A DNA stretch of 64,000 nucleotides, from NCBI RefSeq assembly GCF_932526225.1, contig NC_064039.1:17536639-17600638 (forward strand), read 5' to 3'. Below the pieces are notes generated by a model. The model worked only from the letters and a program-made list of their open reading frames with translations. It had not been told where the DNA came from and ran no database searches. The position numbers were made by a program, and so were the translations under genes. Origin of the DNA: Nematostella vectensis (lineage: Eukaryota; Cnidaria; Anthozoa; Actiniaria; Edwardsiidae). Shown one piece after another: positions 13,238 through 22,505 of the stretch (the stretch's first letter is position 1; every line of letters starts with the position of its first letter).

Positions 13238-14937
13238 ACCCATATTACCTAGCTCTTGAAACCCTGTGACTGGTTGAACCATCCCCTAAAACCCTGCACC
13301 TCCAAGACCAAGCCATTGATACCCTCTACCCCTGTGTACCCACTCATTTATAACTTGCACCCTTATGACCTAGTTCTTGATATCATTGACCCTTATTACC
13401 ATCCCTTGAAGTCTAGTACCCGTTTGACCAACTCTTGTTACCCTGTACACCTGTCACCTCACCCACTAACTCACTTATCTTAACGTCCCCTTCACGTCCT
13501 TATCTTAACACCCCCGAAAAAATCCCAAGTTAATCTGACCTGGATTCGACTCACGGGCCTCTTGTTTGAGAAGCGAAGCCCGTACCACTGAGCTATCGCG
13601 CCACTCTCTTGAAAACTAGAAGTAACTACCGTATAGCCTTGTTTACCCAGCCTTATAAGGTATACAGTAGTTTTTCCTTGATATCTCGAGAGTGGCGCTA
13701 TGGCTCAGTGGTACGGGCTTCGCTTCTCAAGCAAACGGGCCAGGGTTCGAATCCAGGTAAGATAAACTAGAGACTTTTTCAGGGCTGTTAAGGTAGGGAC
13801 GGTGGCATTAGGGGGTGGGTGCACGGGGGAAAAGGATATAAACGGCAGGGTCACAGATGTGCAAGTTGGTAAGCGCTTGGTCCTACATGGGTAAAGGGTA
13901 GTTATGTGATTAGGTGTCATAGGGGTGTAGGTCAGTTAGGGATGGGTAGGCAGGGATATGGGGTAGTAAGTGCTAGGTCATAGGGGTGTAGCTTTGTTAG
14001 GGGTTGGTACTCAGGGGTATAGGGTAGTAAGTGCTAAGTCATAGGGGTGTAACTTAGTTAGCGGTGGGTACCCATGGGTATAGGGTAGTTAGTGCTAGGT
14101 CGTAGGGGTGTAGCTTAGCTAGGTGTATGTACTTAGGGGTATAGGCTACTTAGTGATAGGACATAGGGGTGTAGTTTAGTTAGGAGTGGGTACACAGGGC
14201 TATAGGGGTGTAGTTTAGTTAGGGTATGGTTTTAAGGGGTATAGGGTAGTTAGTGCTACGTCACAGGGGTGTAGCTTAGCAAGGGTTTGGTACTCAGGGG
14301 TAAAGTGTAGTTATTGCTAGGTCATAGGGGTGAGGCTCAGTTAGGGGTAGGTATTCAGGAGTATAGCGTAGTTAGTGCTAGGTCGTAGGGGTGTAGCTTA
14401 GTTAGGGGTGGGTACTCAGGGGTATAGGGTAGTTAAAGCCAATTCATAAGGCTGTAGCTTAGTTACGGGTGGGTATTAAGGGGTATAGGGTAGTTAGTGC
14501 TAGGTAGAAGAGGTGTAGTTTAGTTAAGGTTGGGTATTCAGGGGTATAGGCTAGTTAGTCCTTGGTCGTAGGGGTGTAGCTTAGCTAGGTGTATGTACTT
14601 ACTGGGTATAGGCTAGTTAGTGCTAGGACATAAGGGTGTAGTTTAGTTAGGAGTGGGTACAAAGGGTTATAGGGGTGTAGTTTAGTTAGGGTATGGTTTT
14701 AAGGGGTATAGGGTAGTTAGTGCTACGTCACAGGGGTGTAGCTTAGCAAGGGTTGTGTACTCAGGGGTAAAGTGTAGTTATTGCTAGGTCATAGGGGTGA
14801 GGCTCAGTTAGGGGTAGGTATTCAGGAGTATAGCGTAGTTAGTGCTAGGTCGTAGGGTTGTAGCTTAGTTAGGCGTGGATACTCAGGGATATAGGGTAGC
14901 TATTATTATTATCTATTATTATTAATTATTATAATGT
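13238..14937. repeat. Unit 9 (type d, long)
   Basis: tRNA-like minus 13,532-13,602 and plus 13,694-13,764. d-type markers as in unit 6. It ends in the ATCTATT spacer that also precedes unit 3. Confidence 0.9.
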
Positions 14938-16635
14938 ACCCATATTACCTAGCTCTTGAAACCCTGTGACTGGTTGAACCATCCCCTAAAACCCTGCACC
15001 TCCAAGACCAAGCCATTGATACCCTCTACCCCTGTGTACCCACTCATTTATAACTTGCACCCTTATGACCTAGTTCTTGATATCATTGACCCTTATTACC
15101 ATCCCTTGAAGTCTAGTACCCGTTTGACCAACTCTTGTTAACCTGTACACCTGTCACCTCACCCACTAACTCACTTATTTTAACGTCCCCTTCACGTCCT
15201 TATCTTAACACCCCCGAAAAAATCCCAAGTTAATCTGACCTGGATTCGACTCACGGGCCTCTTGTTTGAGAAGCGAAGCCCGTACCACTGAGCTATCGCG
15301 CCACTCTCTTGAAAACTAGAAGTAACTACCGTATAGCCTTGTTTACCCAGCCTTATAAGGTATACAGTAGTTTTTCCTTGATATCTCAAGAGTGGCGCTA
15401 TGGCTCAGTGGTACGGGCTTCGCTTCTCAAGCAAACGGGCCAGGGTTCGAATCCAGGTAAGATAAACTAGAGACTTTTTCATGGCTGTTAAGGTAAGGAC
15501 GGTGGCATTAGGGGGTGGGTGCACAGGGGAAAAGGATATAAAGGGCAGGGTCACAGATGTGCAAGTTGGTAAGCGCTTGGTCCTACATGGGTAAATGGTA
15601 GTTATGTGATTAGGTGTCATAGGGGTGTAGGTCAGTTAGGGATGGGTAGGCAGGGATATGGGGTAGTAAGTGCTAGGTCATAGGGGTGTAGCTTTGTTAG
15701 GGGTTGGTACTCAGGGGTATAGGGTAGTAAGTGCTAAGTCATAGGGGTGTAACTTAGTTAGCGGTGGGTACCCATGGGTATATGGTAGTTAGTGCTAGGT
15801 CGTAGGGGTGTAGCTTAGCTAGGTGTATGTACTTAGGGGTATAGGCTACTTAGTGCTAGGACATAGGGTGTAGTTTAGTTAGGAGTGGGTACACAGGGTT
15901 ATAGGGGTGTAGTTTAGTTAGGGTATGGTTTTAAGGGGTATAGGGTAGTTAGTGCTACGTCACAGGGGTGTAGCTTAGCAAGGGTTTGGTACTCAGGGGT
16001 AAAGTGTAGTTATTGCTAGGTCATAGGGGTGAGGCTCAGTTAGGGGTAGGTATTCAGGAGTATAGCGTAGTTAGTGCTAGGTCGTAGGGGTGTAGCTTAG
16101 TTAGGGGTGGGTACTCAGGGGTATAGGGTAGTTAAAACCAATTCATAAGGCTGTAGCTTAGTTACGGGTGGGTATTAAGGGGTATAGGGTAGTTAGTGCT
16201 AGGTAGAAGAGGTGTAGTTTAGTTAAGGTTGGGTATTCAGGGGTATAGGCTAGTTAGTCCTTGGTCGTAGGGGTGTAGCTTACCTAGGTGTATGTACTTA
16301 GGGGTATAGGCTAGTTAGTGCTAGGACATAGGGGTGTAGTTTAGTTAGGAGTGGGTACAAAGGGTTATAGGGGTGTAGTTTAGTTTGGGTATGGTTTAAA
16401 GGGGTATAGGGTAGTTAGTGCTACGTCACAGGGGTGTAGCTTAGCAAGGGTTGGGTACTAAGGGGTAAAGTGTAGTTATTGCTAGGTAATAGGGAAGAGG
16501 CTCAGTTAGGGGTAGGTATTCAGGAGTATAGCGTAGTTAGTGCTAGGTCGTAGGGTTGTAGCTTAGTTAGGCGTGGATACTCAGGGATATAGGGTAGCTA
16601 TTATTATTAATTATTATTATTAATTATTATAATGT
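14938..16635. repeat. Unit 10 (type a, long)
   Basis: tRNA-like minus 15,232-15,302 and plus 15,394-15,464. Matches unit 3 at 11,878 bp, including CTCAAGAG and TATATGGTAG. The outer right arm has private changes near 16,380-16,490. Confidence 0.9.
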
Positions 16636-17491
16636 ACCCATATTACCTAGCTCTTGAAACCCTGTGACTGGTTGAACCATCCCCTAAAACCCTGCACCTC
16701 CAAGACCAAGCCATTGATACCCTCTACCCCTGTGTACCCACTCATTTATAACTTGCACCCTTATGACCTAGTTCTTGATATCATTGACCCTTATTACCAT
16801 CCCTTGAAGTCTAGTACCCGTTTGACCAACTCTTGTTACCCTGTACACCTGTCACCTCACCCACTAACTCACTTATCTTAACGTCCCCTTCACGTCCTTA
16901 TCTTAACACCCCCGAAAAAATCCCAAGTTAATCTGACCTGGATTCGACTCACGGGCTTCTTGTTTGAGAAGCGAAGCCCGTACCACTGAGCTATCGCGCC
17001 ACTCTCTTAAAAACTAGAAGTAACTACCGTATAGCCTTGTTTACCCAGCCTTATAAGGTATACAGTAGTTTTTCCTTGATATCTCGAGAGTGGCGCTATG
17101 GCTCAGTGGTACGGGCTTCGCTTCTCAAGCAAACGGGCCAGGGTTCGAATCCAGGTAAGATAAACTAGAGACTTTTTCATGGCTGTTAAGGTAAGGACGG
17201 TGGCATTAGGGGGTGGGTGCACAGGGGAAAAGGATATAAACGGCAGGGTAACAGATGTGCAAGTTGGTAAGCGCTTGGTCCTACATGGGTAAATGGTAGT
17301 TATGTGATTAGGTGTCATAGGGGTGTAGGTCAGTTAGGGATGGGTAGGCAGAGATATGGGGTAGTAAGTGCTAGGTCATAGGGGTGTAGCTTTGTTAGGG
17401 GTTGGTACTCAGGGGTATGGGGTAGTAAGTGCTAAGTCATAGGGGTGTAACTTAGTTAGCGGTGGGTACCCATGGGTATAGGGTAGTTAGT

Positions 17492-17957
17492 GCTAGGTCG
17501 TAGGGGTGTAGCTTAGCTAGGTGTATGTACTTAGGGGTATAGGCTACTTAGTGCTAGGACATAGGGGTGTAGTTTAGTTAGGAGTGGGTACACAGGGTTA
17601 TAGGGGTGTAGTTTAGTTAGGGTATGGTTTTAAGGGGTATAGGGTAGTTAGTGCTACGTCACAGGGGTGTAGCTTAGCAAGGGTTGGGTACTCAGGGGTA
17701 AAGTGTAGTTATTGCTAGGTCATAGGGGTGAGGCTCAGTTAGGGGTAGGTATTCAGGAGTATAGCGTAGTTAGTGCTAGGTCGTAGGGGTGTAGCTTAAT
17801 TAGGGGTGGGTACTCAGGGGTATAGGGTAGTTAAAACCAATTCATAAGGCTGTAGCTTAGTTACGGGTGGGTATTAAGGGGTATAGGGTAGTTAGTGCTA
17901 GGTAGAAGAGGTGTAGTTTAGTTAAGGTTGGGTATTCAGGGGTATAGGCTAGTTAGT
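17492..17957 (+). repeat. 466-bp expansion block, copy 1 of unit 11
   Basis: First of two full blocks in the only n = 2 unit. It starts GCTAGGTCGTAGGGG and ends before CCTTGGTCG at 17,958. It includes the AAAACCAATTCATAAGG subrepeat typical of a/b-type long units. Confidence 0.85.
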
Positions 17958-18423
17958 CCTTGGTCGTAGGGGTGTAGCTTAGCTAGGTGTATGTACTTAG
18001 GGGTATAGGCTAGTTAGTGCTAGGACATAGGGGTGTAGTTTAGTTAGGAGTGGGTACAAAGGGTTATAGGGGTGTAGTTTAGTTAGGGTATGGTTTTAAG
18101 GGGTATAGGGTAGTTAGTGCTACGTCACAGGGGTGTAGCTTAGCAAGGGTTGGGTACTCAGGGGTAAAGTGTAGTTATTGCTAGGTCATAGGGGTGAGGC
18201 TCAGTTAGGGGTAGGTATTCAGGAGTATAGCGTAGTTAGTGCTAGGTCGTAGGGGTGTAGCTTAGTTAGGGGTGGGTACTCAGGGGTATAGGGTAGTTAA
18301 AGCCAATTCATAAGGCTGTAGCTTAGTTACGGGTGGGTATTAAGGGGTATAGGGTAGTTAGTGCTAGGTAGAAGAGGTGTAGTTTAGTTAAGGTTGGGTA
18401 TTCAGGGGTATAGGCTAGTTAGT
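17958..18423 (+). repeat. 466-bp expansion block, copy 2 of unit 11
   Basis: Second full block, starting CCTTGGTCG and ending before the next CCTTGGTCG at 18,424. It carries AAAGCCAATTCATAAGG, the variant of c/d-type units. The two blocks therefore come from different unit types, as expected if unit 11 arose by unequal exchange between two different long units. Confidence 0.85.
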
Positions 18424-18768
18424 CCTTGGTCGTAGGGGTGTAGCTTAGCTAGGTGTATGTACTTACTGGGTATAGGCTAGTTAGTGCTAGGACATAGGGG
18501 GGTAGTTTAGTTAGGAGTGGGTACAAAGGGTTATAGGGGTGTAGTTTAGTTAGGGTATGGTTTTAAGGGGTATAGGGTAGTTAGTGCTACGTCACAGGGG
18601 TGTAGCTTAGCAAGGGTTGTGTACTCAGGGGTAAAGTGTAGTTATTGCTAGGTCATAGGGGTGAGGCTCAGTTAGGGGTAGGTATTCAGAAGTATAGCGT
18701 AGTTAGTGCTAGGTCGTAGGGTTGTAGCTTAGTTAGGCGTGGATACTCAGGGATATAGGGTAGCTATT
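18424..18768 (+). repeat. Terminal partial copy of the 466-bp block, unit 11
   Basis: This copy starts with CTTACTGGGTATAGG (a c/d-type marker) and ends in the outermost subrepeat, GTTAGGCGTGGATACTC, before the AT-rich spacer. It corresponds to the only copy present in short units. Confidence 0.8.
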
Positions 18769-18801
18769 ATTATTAATTATTATTATTAATTATTATAATG
18801 T

Positions 18802-20038
18802 ACCCATATTACCTAGCTCTTGAAACCCTGTGACTGGTTGAACCATCCCCTAAAACCCTGCACCTCCAAGACCAAGCCATTGATACCCTCTACCCCTGTG
18901 TACCCACTCATTTATAACTTGCACCCTTATGACCTAGTTCTTGATATCATTGACCCTTATTACCATCCCTTGAAGTATAGTACCCGTTTGACCAACTCTT
19001 GTTAACCTGTACACCTGTCACCTCACCCACTAACTCACTTATCTTAACGTCCCCTTCACGTCCTTATCTTAACACCCCCGAAAAATTCCCAAGTTAATCT
19101 GACCTGGATTCGACTCACGGGCCTCTTGTTTGAGAAGCGAAGCCCGTACCACTGAGCTATCGCGCCACTCTCTTGAAAACTAGAAGTAACTACCGTATAG
19201 CCTTGTTTACCCAGCCTTATAAGGTATACAGTAGTTTTTCCTTGATATCTCAAGAGTGGCGCTATGGCTCAGTGGTACGGGCTTCGCTTCTCAAGCAAAC
19301 GGGCCAGGGTTCGAATCCAGGTAAGATAAACTAGAGACTTTTTCATGGCTGTTAAGGTAAGGAAGGTGGCATTAGGGGGTGGGTGCACAGGGGAAAAGGA
19401 TATAAACGGCAGGGTCACAGATGTGCAAGTTGGTAAGCGCTTGGTCCTACATGGGTAAATGGTAGTTATGTGATTAGGTGTCATAGGGGTGTAGGTCAGT
19501 TAGGGATGGGTAGGCAGGGATATGGTGTAGTAAGTGCTAGGTCATAGGGGTGTAGCTTTGTTAGGGGTTGGTACTCAGGGGTATAGGGTAGTAAGTGCTA
19601 AGTCATAGGGGTGTAACTTAGTTAGAGGTGGGTACCCATGGGTATAGGGTAGTTAGTGCTACGTCGTAGGGGTGTAGCTTAGCTAGGTGTATGTACTTAG
19701 GGGTATAGGCTACTTAGTGCTAGGACATATGGGGTGTAGTTTAGTTAGGAGTGGGTACACAGGGTTAGAGGGGTGTAGTTTAGTTAGGGTATGGTTTTAA
19801 GGGGTATAGGGTAGTTAGTGCTACGTCACAGGGGTGTAGCTTAGCAAGGGTTGGGTACTCAGGGGTAAAGTGTAGTTATTGCTAGGTCATAGGGGTGAGG
19901 CTCAGTTAGGGGTAGGTATTCAGGAGTATAGCGTAGTTAGTGGTAGGTCGTAGGGGTGTAGCTTAGTTAGGCGTGGATACTCAGTGATATAGGGTAGCTA
20001 TTATTATTAATTATTATTATTATTAACTATTATAATGT
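18802..20038. repeat. Unit 12 (long/short hybrid, 1,237 bp)
   Basis: tRNA-like minus 19,096-19,166 and plus 19,258-19,328. The left arm and core are long a-type (GAGTCGAATCC minus B box, CTCAAGAG). The right arm from about 19,500 is short V-like (GCTACGTCGTAGG, ACATATGGGG, GGGTTAGAGGGG). First unit without the 466-bp block. Confidence 0.88.
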
Positions 20039-21271
20039 ACCCATATTACCTAGCTCTTGAAACCCTGTGACTGGTTGAGCCATCCCCTAAAACCCTGCAC
20101 CTCCAAGACCAAGCCATTGATACCCTCTACCCCTGTGTACCCACTCATTTATACCTTGCACCCTTATTACCTAGTTCTCGATATCATTGACCCTTATTAC
20201 CATCCTTTGAAATCTAGTACCCGTTTGACCAACTCTTGTTACCCTGTACATCTGTCAACTCACCCACTAACTCACTTATCTTAATGTCTCCTTTACGTCC
20301 TTATCTTAACACCTCAGAAAAAATACCAAGTTAATCTGACCTGGATTCGAATCACGGGCCTCTTGTTTGAGAAGTGAACCCCGTACCACTGAGCTATCGC
20401 GCCACTCTATTGAAAACTAGAAGTAACTACCGTATAGCCTTGTTTACCCAGCCTTATAAGGTATACAGTAGTTTTTCCTTGATATCTCGAGAGTGGCGCT
20501 ATGGCTCAGTGGTACGGGCTTCGCTTCTCAAGCAAACGGGCCACGGTTCGAATCCAGGTAAGATAAACTAGAGACTTTTTCAGGGGTGTTAAGGTAAGGA
20601 CGGTGGCATTAGGGGGTGGGTGCACAGGGGAAAAGGGTATAAACGGCAGGGTCACAGGTGAGCAAGTTGGTAAGCGCTTGGTCATACATGGGTAAAGGGT
20701 AGTTATGTGATTAGGTGTCATAGGGGTGTAGGTCAGTTAGGATGGGTAGGCAGGGATATAGGGTAGTAAGTGCTAGGTCATAGGAGTGTAGCTTTGTTAG
20801 GGGTTGGTACTCAGGGGTATAGGGTAGTAAGTGCTAAGTCATAGGGGTGTAACTTAGTTAGAGGTGGGTACCCATGGGTATAGGGTAGTTAGTGCTACGT
20901 CGTAGGGGTGTAGCTTAGCTAGGTGTATGTACTTAGTGGTATAGGCTACTTAGTGCTAGGACATATGGGGTGTAGTTTAGTTAGGAGTGGGTACACAGGG
21001 TTAGAGGGGTGTAGTTTACTTAGGGTATGGTTTTAAGGGGTATAGGGTAGTTAGTGCTACGTCACAGGGGTGTAGCTTAGCAAGGGTTGGGTACTCAGGG
21101 GTAAAGTGTAGTTATTGCTAGGTCATAGGGGTGAGGCTCAGTTAGGGGTAGGTATTCAGGAGTATAGCGTAGTTAGTGGTAGGTCGTAGGGGTGAAGCTT
21201 AGTTAGGCGTGGATACTCAGGGATATAGGGTAGCTATTATTATTAATTATTAGTATTAATTATTATAATGT
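20039..21271. repeat. Unit 13 (short, V-like, diverged)
   Basis: tRNA-like minus 20,333-20,403 and plus 20,495-20,565. Minus B box GATTCGAATCC, plus B box perfect. The minus element is damaged in GAAGTGAACCCCG. Carries CACAGGTGAGCAAG, as in V units, and many private changes. Confidence 0.88.
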
Positions 21272-21545
21272 ACCCATATTACCTAGCTCTTGAAACCCTG
21301 TGACTGGTTGAACCATCCCCTAAAACCCTGCACCTCCAAGACCAAGCCATTGATACCCTCTACCCCTGTGTACCCACTCATTTATAACTTGCACCCCTAT
21401 GACCTAGTTCTTGATATCATTGACCCTTATTACCATCCCTTGAAGTCTAGTACCCGTTTGACCAACTCTCGTTACCCTGTACACCTGTCACCTCACCCAC
21501 TAACTCACTTATCTTAACGTCCCCTTCACGTCCTTATCTTAACAC
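21272..21545 (-). repeat. Representative left arm (unit 14): about four inverted, diverged 60-bp subrepeats
   Basis: This C-rich stretch looks unrelated to the G-rich right arm until reverse-complemented. Four starts follow each other about 60 bp apart: ACCTAGCTCTTGAAACCC, ACCAAGCCATTGATACCC, ACCTAGTTCTTGATATC and ACCAACTCTCGTTACCC. On the minus strand each gives a GAGCTAGGT/GGCTTGGT-type start and a GGGTACACAGGGG-like middle. These are the landmarks of the 61-bp subrepeat of the right arm. The left arm is thus a short, old, inverted relative of the right arm. A 75-codon open frame here is only a by-product. Confidence 0.75.
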
Positions 21546-21550
21546 CCCTG

Positions 21551-21556
21551 AAAAAA
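21551..21556 (-). terminator. Representative T6 Pol III terminator-like run (unit 14)
   Basis: A run of six As on the plus strand (TTTTTT on the transcribed-sense minus strand) lies 20 bp past the minus B box. It is shared by nearly all units. Units 12 and 47 carry AAAAATT and unit 40 carries a G, which shorten the run to five. Confidence 0.55.
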
Positions 21557-21565
21557 TCCCAAGTT

Positions 21566-21636
21566 AATCTGACCTGGATTCGAACCACGGGCCTCTTGTT
21601 TGAGAAGCGAAGCCCGTACCACTGAGCTATCGCGCC
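21566..21636 (-). pseudogene. Representative minus-strand tRNA-like element (unit 14), Pol III promoter-like
   Basis: On the minus strand the A box TAGCTCAGTGG (21,619-21,629) is followed at 43 bp by B box GGTTCGAATCC (21,576-21,586). The region from the A box through CTTCGCTTCTCAA matches its plus-strand partner almost exactly. The anticodon loop is again TTCTCAA. The T stem makes 4 of 5 pairs, but the anticodon stem is weak and the acceptor stem (GGCGCGA against TCAGATT) does not form. Six Ts (21,551-21,556) come 20 bp after the B box. The 5' end faces its partner, so the two would be transcribed away from each other. In long units and W-type units this B box is GAGTCGAATCC, a weaker match. 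Confidence 0.75.
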
Positions 21637-21727
21637 ACTCTCTTGAAAACTAGAAGTAACTACCGTATAGCCTTGTTTACCCAGCCTTATCAGGTATACA
21701 GTAGGTTTTCCTTGATATCTCTAGAGT

Positions 21728-21798
21728 GGCGCTATGGCTCAGTGGTACGGGCTTCGCTTCTCAAGCAAACGGGCCAGGGTTCGAATCCAGGTAAGATA
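21728..21798 (+). pseudogene. Representative plus-strand tRNA-like element (unit 14), tRNA-Glu(CUC)-like pseudogene / Pol III promoter
   Basis: A box TGGCTCAGTGG lies at 21,735-21,745 and B box GGTTCGAATCC at 21,778-21,788. The 43-bp start-to-start distance is exactly that of an intron-less tRNA with a 5-nt variable loop. Under canonical numbering the anticodon loop is TTCTCAA with CTC (Glu) at 34-36, and the anticodon stem makes 4 of 5 pairs. The T stem makes 3 of 5 pairs, and a 4-bp D stem can form with one extra loop base. The acceptor stem does not form (GGCGCTA against TAAGATA). It is therefore tRNA-derived but unlikely to be processed or charged. Five Ts follow at 21,809-21,813. Assignment to Glu is tentative; the promoter boxes are certain, transcription is not shown. 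Confidence 0.75.
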
Positions 21799-21808
21799 AA
21801 CTAGAGAC

Positions 21809-21813
21809 TTTTT
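21809..21813 (+). terminator. Representative T5 Pol III terminator-like run (unit 14)
   Basis: Five Ts in GACTTTTTCAG lie 21 bp after the plus B box, and the equivalent run is seen after nearly every plus tRNA-like element in the array. In unit 32 the following C is an A. Runs of four or more Ts terminate eukaryotic Pol III, so a transcript starting near the A box would be roughly 90-100 nt. Confidence 0.55.
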
Positions 21814-21952
21814 CAGGGGTGTTAAGGTAAGGACGGTGGCATTAGGGGGTGGGTGCACAGGGGAAAAGGATATAAACGGCAGGGTCACAGATGTGCAAGT
21901 TGGTAAGCGCTTGGTCCTACATGGGTAAAGGGTAGTTATGTGATTAGGTGTC

Positions 21953-22468
21953 ATAGGGGTGTAGGTCAGTTAGGGATGGGTAGGCAGGGATATGGGGTAG
22001 TAAGTGCTAGGTCATAGGGGTGTAGCTTTGTTAGGGGTTGGTACTCAGGGGTATAGGGTAGTAAGTGCTAAGTCATAGGGGTGTAACTTAGTTAGCGGTG
22101 GGTACCCATGGGTATAGGGTAGTTAGTGCTAGGTTGTAGGGGTGTAGCTTAGCTAAGTGTATGTACTTAGGGGTATAGGCTACTTAGTGCTAGGCCATAT
22201 GGGGTGTAGTTTAGTTAGGAGTGGGTACACAGGGTTATAGGGGTGTAGTTTAGTTAGGGTATGGTTTTAAGGGGTATAGGGTAGTTAGTGCTACGTCAGA
22301 GGGGTGTAGCTTAGCAAGGGTTGGGTACTCAGGGGTAAAGTGTAGTTATTGCTAGGTCATAGGGGTGAGGCTCAGTTAGGGGTAGGTATTCAGGAGTATA
22401 GCGTAGTTAGTGCTAGGTCGTAGGGGTGTAGCTTAGTTAGGCGTGGATACTCAGGGATATAGGGAAGC
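21953..22468 (+). repeat. Representative right arm (unit 14): direct 61-bp subrepeats
   Basis: The subrepeat begins GCTAGGTCATAGGGGTGTAG, has GTGGGTACTCAGGGG in the middle and ends GGGTAGTTAGT. Copies follow at 61-bp steps, with one truncated copy of about 39 bp beginning GCTAGGCCATATGG. In unit 1, where positions were counted explicitly, copy starts are 411, 472, 533, 594, (truncated), 693, 754, 815, 876, 937 and 998. The strand is strongly G/T-rich, and the copies differ from one another by about 10-30% by eye. Confidence 0.85.
21973..21997 (+). other. Representative G-quadruplex-type motif (unit 14)
   Basis: Four G-runs of three or more are separated by loops of 2, 6 and 4 bases (GGG-AT-GGG-TAGGCA-GGG-ATAT-GGGG), which fits the usual G3+N1-7 rule. 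It occurs about 234 bp after the plus A box, for example at 378-402 in unit 1. In V-type units the first run is lost (TTAGGATGGG or TTAGGTCTGG), so it is not universal. Folding is predicted, not shown. Confidence 0.55.
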
Positions 22469-22505
22469 TATTATTATTAATTATTAGTATTAATTATTAT
22501 AATGT
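22469..22505. repeat. Representative AT-rich ATT/TAAT spacer between units
   Basis: A run of TATTATTATTAATT-type sequence 20-45 bp long lies between the right arm of one unit and the left arm of the next. It varies in length and pattern: an extra ATCTATT at about 3,030 and 14,910, TTATTTTTAATT in units 4 and 7, ATTAGTATTAATT in most short units, and AAATTATTATT after V-type units. It sits where a SINE 3' tail would be for both flanking half-units. Confidence 0.85.

Larger units (their letters stand above)
16636..18801. repeat. Unit 11 (type e, extra-long 2,166 bp)
   Basis: tRNA-like minus 16,930-17,000 and plus 17,092-17,162. The only unit with two full 466-bp blocks plus the terminal partial copy. 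The blocks come from two different long types, so it is a recombinant at the regime border. Confidence 0.9.
1..19500. repeat. Long-unit regime (1.68-1.70 kb units, one 2.17 kb unit)
   Basis: Units 1-10 measure 1,684-1,700 bp between plus A boxes and unit 11 measures 2,166 bp. In nearly all of them the minus-strand B box reads GAGTCGAATCC and the plus-strand B box is the perfect GGTTCGAATCC. The right arm carries an extra 466-bp block relative to the later short units, including three subrepeats (around the AACCAATTCATAAGG and GCTAGGTAGAAGAGG motifs) never seen in short units. The order of variants is a b a b c d b c d a e. The border lies inside the right arm of unit 12. That unit begins with long-type sequence and changes to short-type variants near 19,500-19,650. 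Confidence 0.9.
21545..21830. repeat. Representative palindromic core (unit 14): inverted tRNA-like pair
   Basis: Reading outward from about 21,682, both sides carry the same modules. First is an AACTACYGTATA-like stretch beside the centre (left AACTACCGTATAGCCTT, right reverse complement of AAGGTATACAGTAG). Next are GCGCCACTCTC, the A box, the shared CGGGCTTCGCTTCTCAA segment, the B box and CCAGGT. An oligo-T run follows, then (A/G)GGGGTGTTAAGRTAAGGACG. Homology therefore extends at least 140 bp on each side. The arms are imperfect, with more divergence in the inner 50 bp and around the variable loop. The same core occurs in all 48 units. Such a sequence could extrude a cruciform or give a hairpin in a read-through transcript; that is inference. 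Confidence 0.9.
21272..22505. repeat. Unit 14 (short, X1)
   Basis: tRNA-like minus 21,566-21,636 and plus 21,728-21,798. Both B boxes are perfect. Markers: GTAGGTTTTCC, CTCTAGAG, GGTTGTAGG and GTCAGAGGGG. Starts the first complete seven-unit set. Confidence 0.9.

Noticed and set aside
16636-18801. Assembly artefact at the 2,166-bp unit
   Set aside because: The two blocks differ in sequence and carry markers of two real unit types, which a simple mis-join duplicate would not. Raw long reads would be needed to exclude it fully.
21290-21517. Plus-strand open frame of 61-75 codons in the left arm
   Set aside because: The frame has no recognisable domain. Y-type units interrupt it by CCCCTAGGACC and others end early at TTAACC. 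The apparent internal similarity only reflects the 60-bp subrepeats.
21728-21798. A functional tRNA-Glu gene
   Set aside because: The promoter boxes and anticodon loop fit, but the acceptor stem does not pair and the T stem is only 3 of 5, so aminoacylation is unlikely.
21739-21954. Minus-strand open frame of 71 codons, present in nearly every unit
   Set aside because: It spans from the plus tRNA-like element into the subrepeat arm, in the C-rich strand. It has low-complexity Thr/Pro-rich composition and no domain. Variant units change residues or break the frame freely (units 22 and 38 lose it; unit 48 shortens it). It is a repeat by-product.
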